Shown: in pieces, positions 59,674 through 60,885 of the stretch
Position numbering within the stretch: the first letter of the stretch is position 1
Layout of the letters: every line of letters begins with the position of its first letter
Assembly (NCBI GenBank): GCA_015659035.1
Contig: DQNS01000047.1
Coordinates: 1-60,885 of the forward strand
Source: Acidobacteriota bacterium
GTDB lineage: Bacteria; Acidobacteriota; Vicinamibacteria; Vicinamibacterales; UBA8438
DNA: 60,885 nucleotides
Direction: 5' to 3'
Position numbers and translations under genes: made by a program
Notes under the pieces: model-generated
Told to the model about the DNA's origin: nothing
The model's database searches: none
What the model saw: the letters and a program-made list of their open reading frames with translations, nothing else

Positions 59674-60804
59674 TCATCCGCCGGTAATGCGCGTCACCGT
59701 CCAGTACAGCCCGACACCGGCGATGGCGACCGATAGCGGCACCACCGCGACACTCCGATACCAGCTCTTGTGCCGTACCCAGCCGAGCGCCAGGAACATC
59801 GCGGCGATCACGGTGATCTGACCGCCCTCGACCCCCAGATTGAAGCTCATCAGCGCCGGGACGAACTCCGAGCGCGGAAGCCCTAGCTCGCGCAGCACCC
59901 CGGCGAAGCCCATCCCGTGCAGTAGCCCGAACGTGAACACCAAGACGATCCGCCACGGTCTGAGCTGGCTGGTCACGATGTTCTCGATGGCGACGTACGC
60001 GATCGAGAGGGCGATCAGCGGCTCGACCACGCTCGACGGCAGGGACAGCACGCCGTAGATCGTCAGTGCCAAAGTGATGGTGTGGGCCACTGTGAAGGTG
60101 GTCACCTGCGCCAGCATCGGTGTGATCCGCGTGCTCAGCAGAAAGATCCCGCCCACGAACAGGATGTGGTCGAGCCCCTTGGGTAAGATGTGGGTGTAGC
60201 CGAGGTGCAGGTAGGTTCGCACCACTGTCCACCGGGTCGGCGGCGTCAGGGCCCCGAGGTCGAAGACGTCGGTTTCCTGTTCCCCGACGTTCCAGTAGGT
60301 GATGACCTCGTCGTCCCCCTCGCGGATCAGCAGCGGGTAGGGATCCATGATCAACCCGAAGGCGAAGCTGAACGTGTCGGCGCCCTCCGGGACTCGTCCG
60401 TCGAGCCGCATCGTCCCGAGCCGGGTCTCGTCGGGGGCCGCCGGCCCGTCTGCGGTGGGCGCCAGGTAGGTCGCGGCGACATCGGCCCGCGTACCGTCGA
60501 AGAACAGATGCACCCACTCGGCGAAGGTGGTCTCCATCTCGACCAGCCGGCGATCGCGCTGCTCCGGGTCGAGTCGTCCGGACAGCTCGAGACCCGAAAA
60601 CGGCTCGACCCGCATCAACAGCCAGTCGGGGTCGTTCATGACCTCGATGCGATAGGTTCCGTTGTTGTTGAACGTGACGTGCACCTCGGTTAGCTCGAGC
60701 TCGTGAGCCGCGGCGAGGCGGCTCCCGGCGGTGCAGAGGATCCCGGCCGTGGCGAGGGCCCGCAGCACGTGGGACCGTCTCGACGCGTCGTGGAAGCCTG
60801 GCAT
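59674..60804 (-). CDS. HupE/UreJ-like exported membrane protein
   Basis: 376 residues from the ATG at 60804; an in-frame ATG at 60855 is possible, and neither has a good ribosome site. Signal peptide, then a periplasmic domain of about 180 residues (LELTEVHVTFNNNGTYRIEV, WVHLFFDGTRADV). The C-terminal half has six or more helices with HupE/UreJ features: LGYTHILPKGLDHILFVGGI, TTFTVAHTITLALTIYGVLS, FTFGLLHGMGFAGVLRELGL. The histidines in YTHILPKGLDHILF, VAHTIT and LLHGMGF resemble the metal-binding motifs of this group, some of which carry Ni2+ or Co2+. Role is inferred from family only. Confidence 0.8.
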   Translation of the reverse strand: MPGFHDASRRSHVLRALATAGILCTAGSRLAAAHELELTEVHVTFNNNGTYRIEVMNDPDWLLMRVEPFSGLELSGRLDPEQRDRRLVEMETTFAEWVHLFFDGTRADVAATYLAPTADGPAAPDETRLGTMRLDGRVPEGADTFSFAFGLIMDPYPLLIREGDDEVITYWNVGEQETDVFDLGALTPPTRWTVVRTYLHLGYTHILPKGLDHILFVGGIFLLSTRITPMLAQVTTFTVAHTITLALTIYGVLSLPSSVVEPLIALSIAYVAIENIVTSQLRPWRIVLVFTFGLLHGMGFAGVLRELGLPRSEFVPALMSFNLGVEGGQITVIAAMFLALGWVRHKSWYRSVAVVPLSVAIAGVGLYWTVTRITGG

Positions 60805-60885
60805 GGGTCGTCCGAACGATGTACGGTTGCCCAGCGCCGGCGCTTGGTCAAGCAAAGACTCGAGATGGCGCTCGTGCGAGGGCAG

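Noticed and set aside
1..60885. tRNA, rRNA, CRISPR arrays, prophage or transposase genes
   Set aside because: By eye no cloverleaf with a GGTTCGAATC-type arm, no regularly spaced direct repeats and no integrase or transposase motifs were found; a dedicated scan could still reveal an RNA gene.

Overview
The window reads as a high-G+C chromosomal segment from a free-living, aerobic, Gram-negative bacterium. I infer Acidobacteriota, probably a Vicinamibacterales-like lineage. The basis is gene content: many secreted PQQ/NHL beta-propeller proteins, a DUF1549/DUF1553 + DUF1501 pair, DUF5916, DUF6152 and DUF6644 proteins, and repeated paralogues of a secreted family with an N-terminal PRTADGxPDLQGxW motif. 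No 16S gene, tRNA or CRISPR array was seen, so this placement is inference.

Layout. 1-1.3 kb is a damaged edge: a truncated 2-hydroxyacid dehydrogenase, then an HTH-gene fragment joined tail-to-tail to the first third of a monomeric isocitrate dehydrogenase gene. 1.4-2.9 kb holds a cytochrome b plus molybdopterin oxidoreductase pair. 3-12 kb holds the cytochrome c/DUF1549/DUF1553 + DUF1501 pair, small zinc-protease genes and a peptidase-propeller-outer-membrane-barrel fusion. 12-26 kb holds PDLQGxW paralogues, a tannase-like esterase, three PQQ-type dehydrogenases, a DUF5916 barrel protein and a DUF2911 protein. 26-36 kb holds a B3-like metallo-beta-lactamase-fold enzyme, a NYN-LOTUS protein, a methyltransferase pseudogene, a GH99-like secreted protein, an NhaC antiporter, a soluble-type sugar dehydrogenase, a CDF exporter and an amidase. 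36-42 kb holds a toxin-antitoxin pair, a double-domain SagB-like nitroreductase, a fatty-acid desaturase and a two-component system. 42-50 kb holds a candidate selenoprotein, a serine hydrolase, a PQQ-like propeller, a 1-Cys peroxiredoxin, YajQ and an NHL protein. 50-61 kb holds a cyclase-family enzyme, a membrane/cytochrome cluster (two c-type cytochromes, a PepSY protein, two DUF6644 proteins), DUF6152, a lipocalin-NHL fusion lipoprotein and a HupE/UreJ-like protein.

The strongest finding is at 42252-42884. This DsbA/FrnE-family gene has an in-frame TGA exactly where the first cysteine of the CPWC redox motif belongs. The TGA is followed immediately by a nested hairpin with a G-containing apical loop at the spacing of a bacterial SECIS element. 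A good ribosome binding site precedes the ATG, and the frame is otherwise open to the natural end, so a selenocysteine (UPWC) oxidoreductase is the best reading.

Other themes are several families of dispersed intergenic repeats (including a 156-bp near-palindrome), at least four places where a strand switch coincides with a truncated gene, a stop- and frameshift-bearing methyltransferase remnant, and catalytic-residue substitutions in two PQQ dehydrogenases and one serine hydrolase. Most genes encode exported proteins, which fits an extracellular or periplasmic oxidative and hydrolytic lifestyle.
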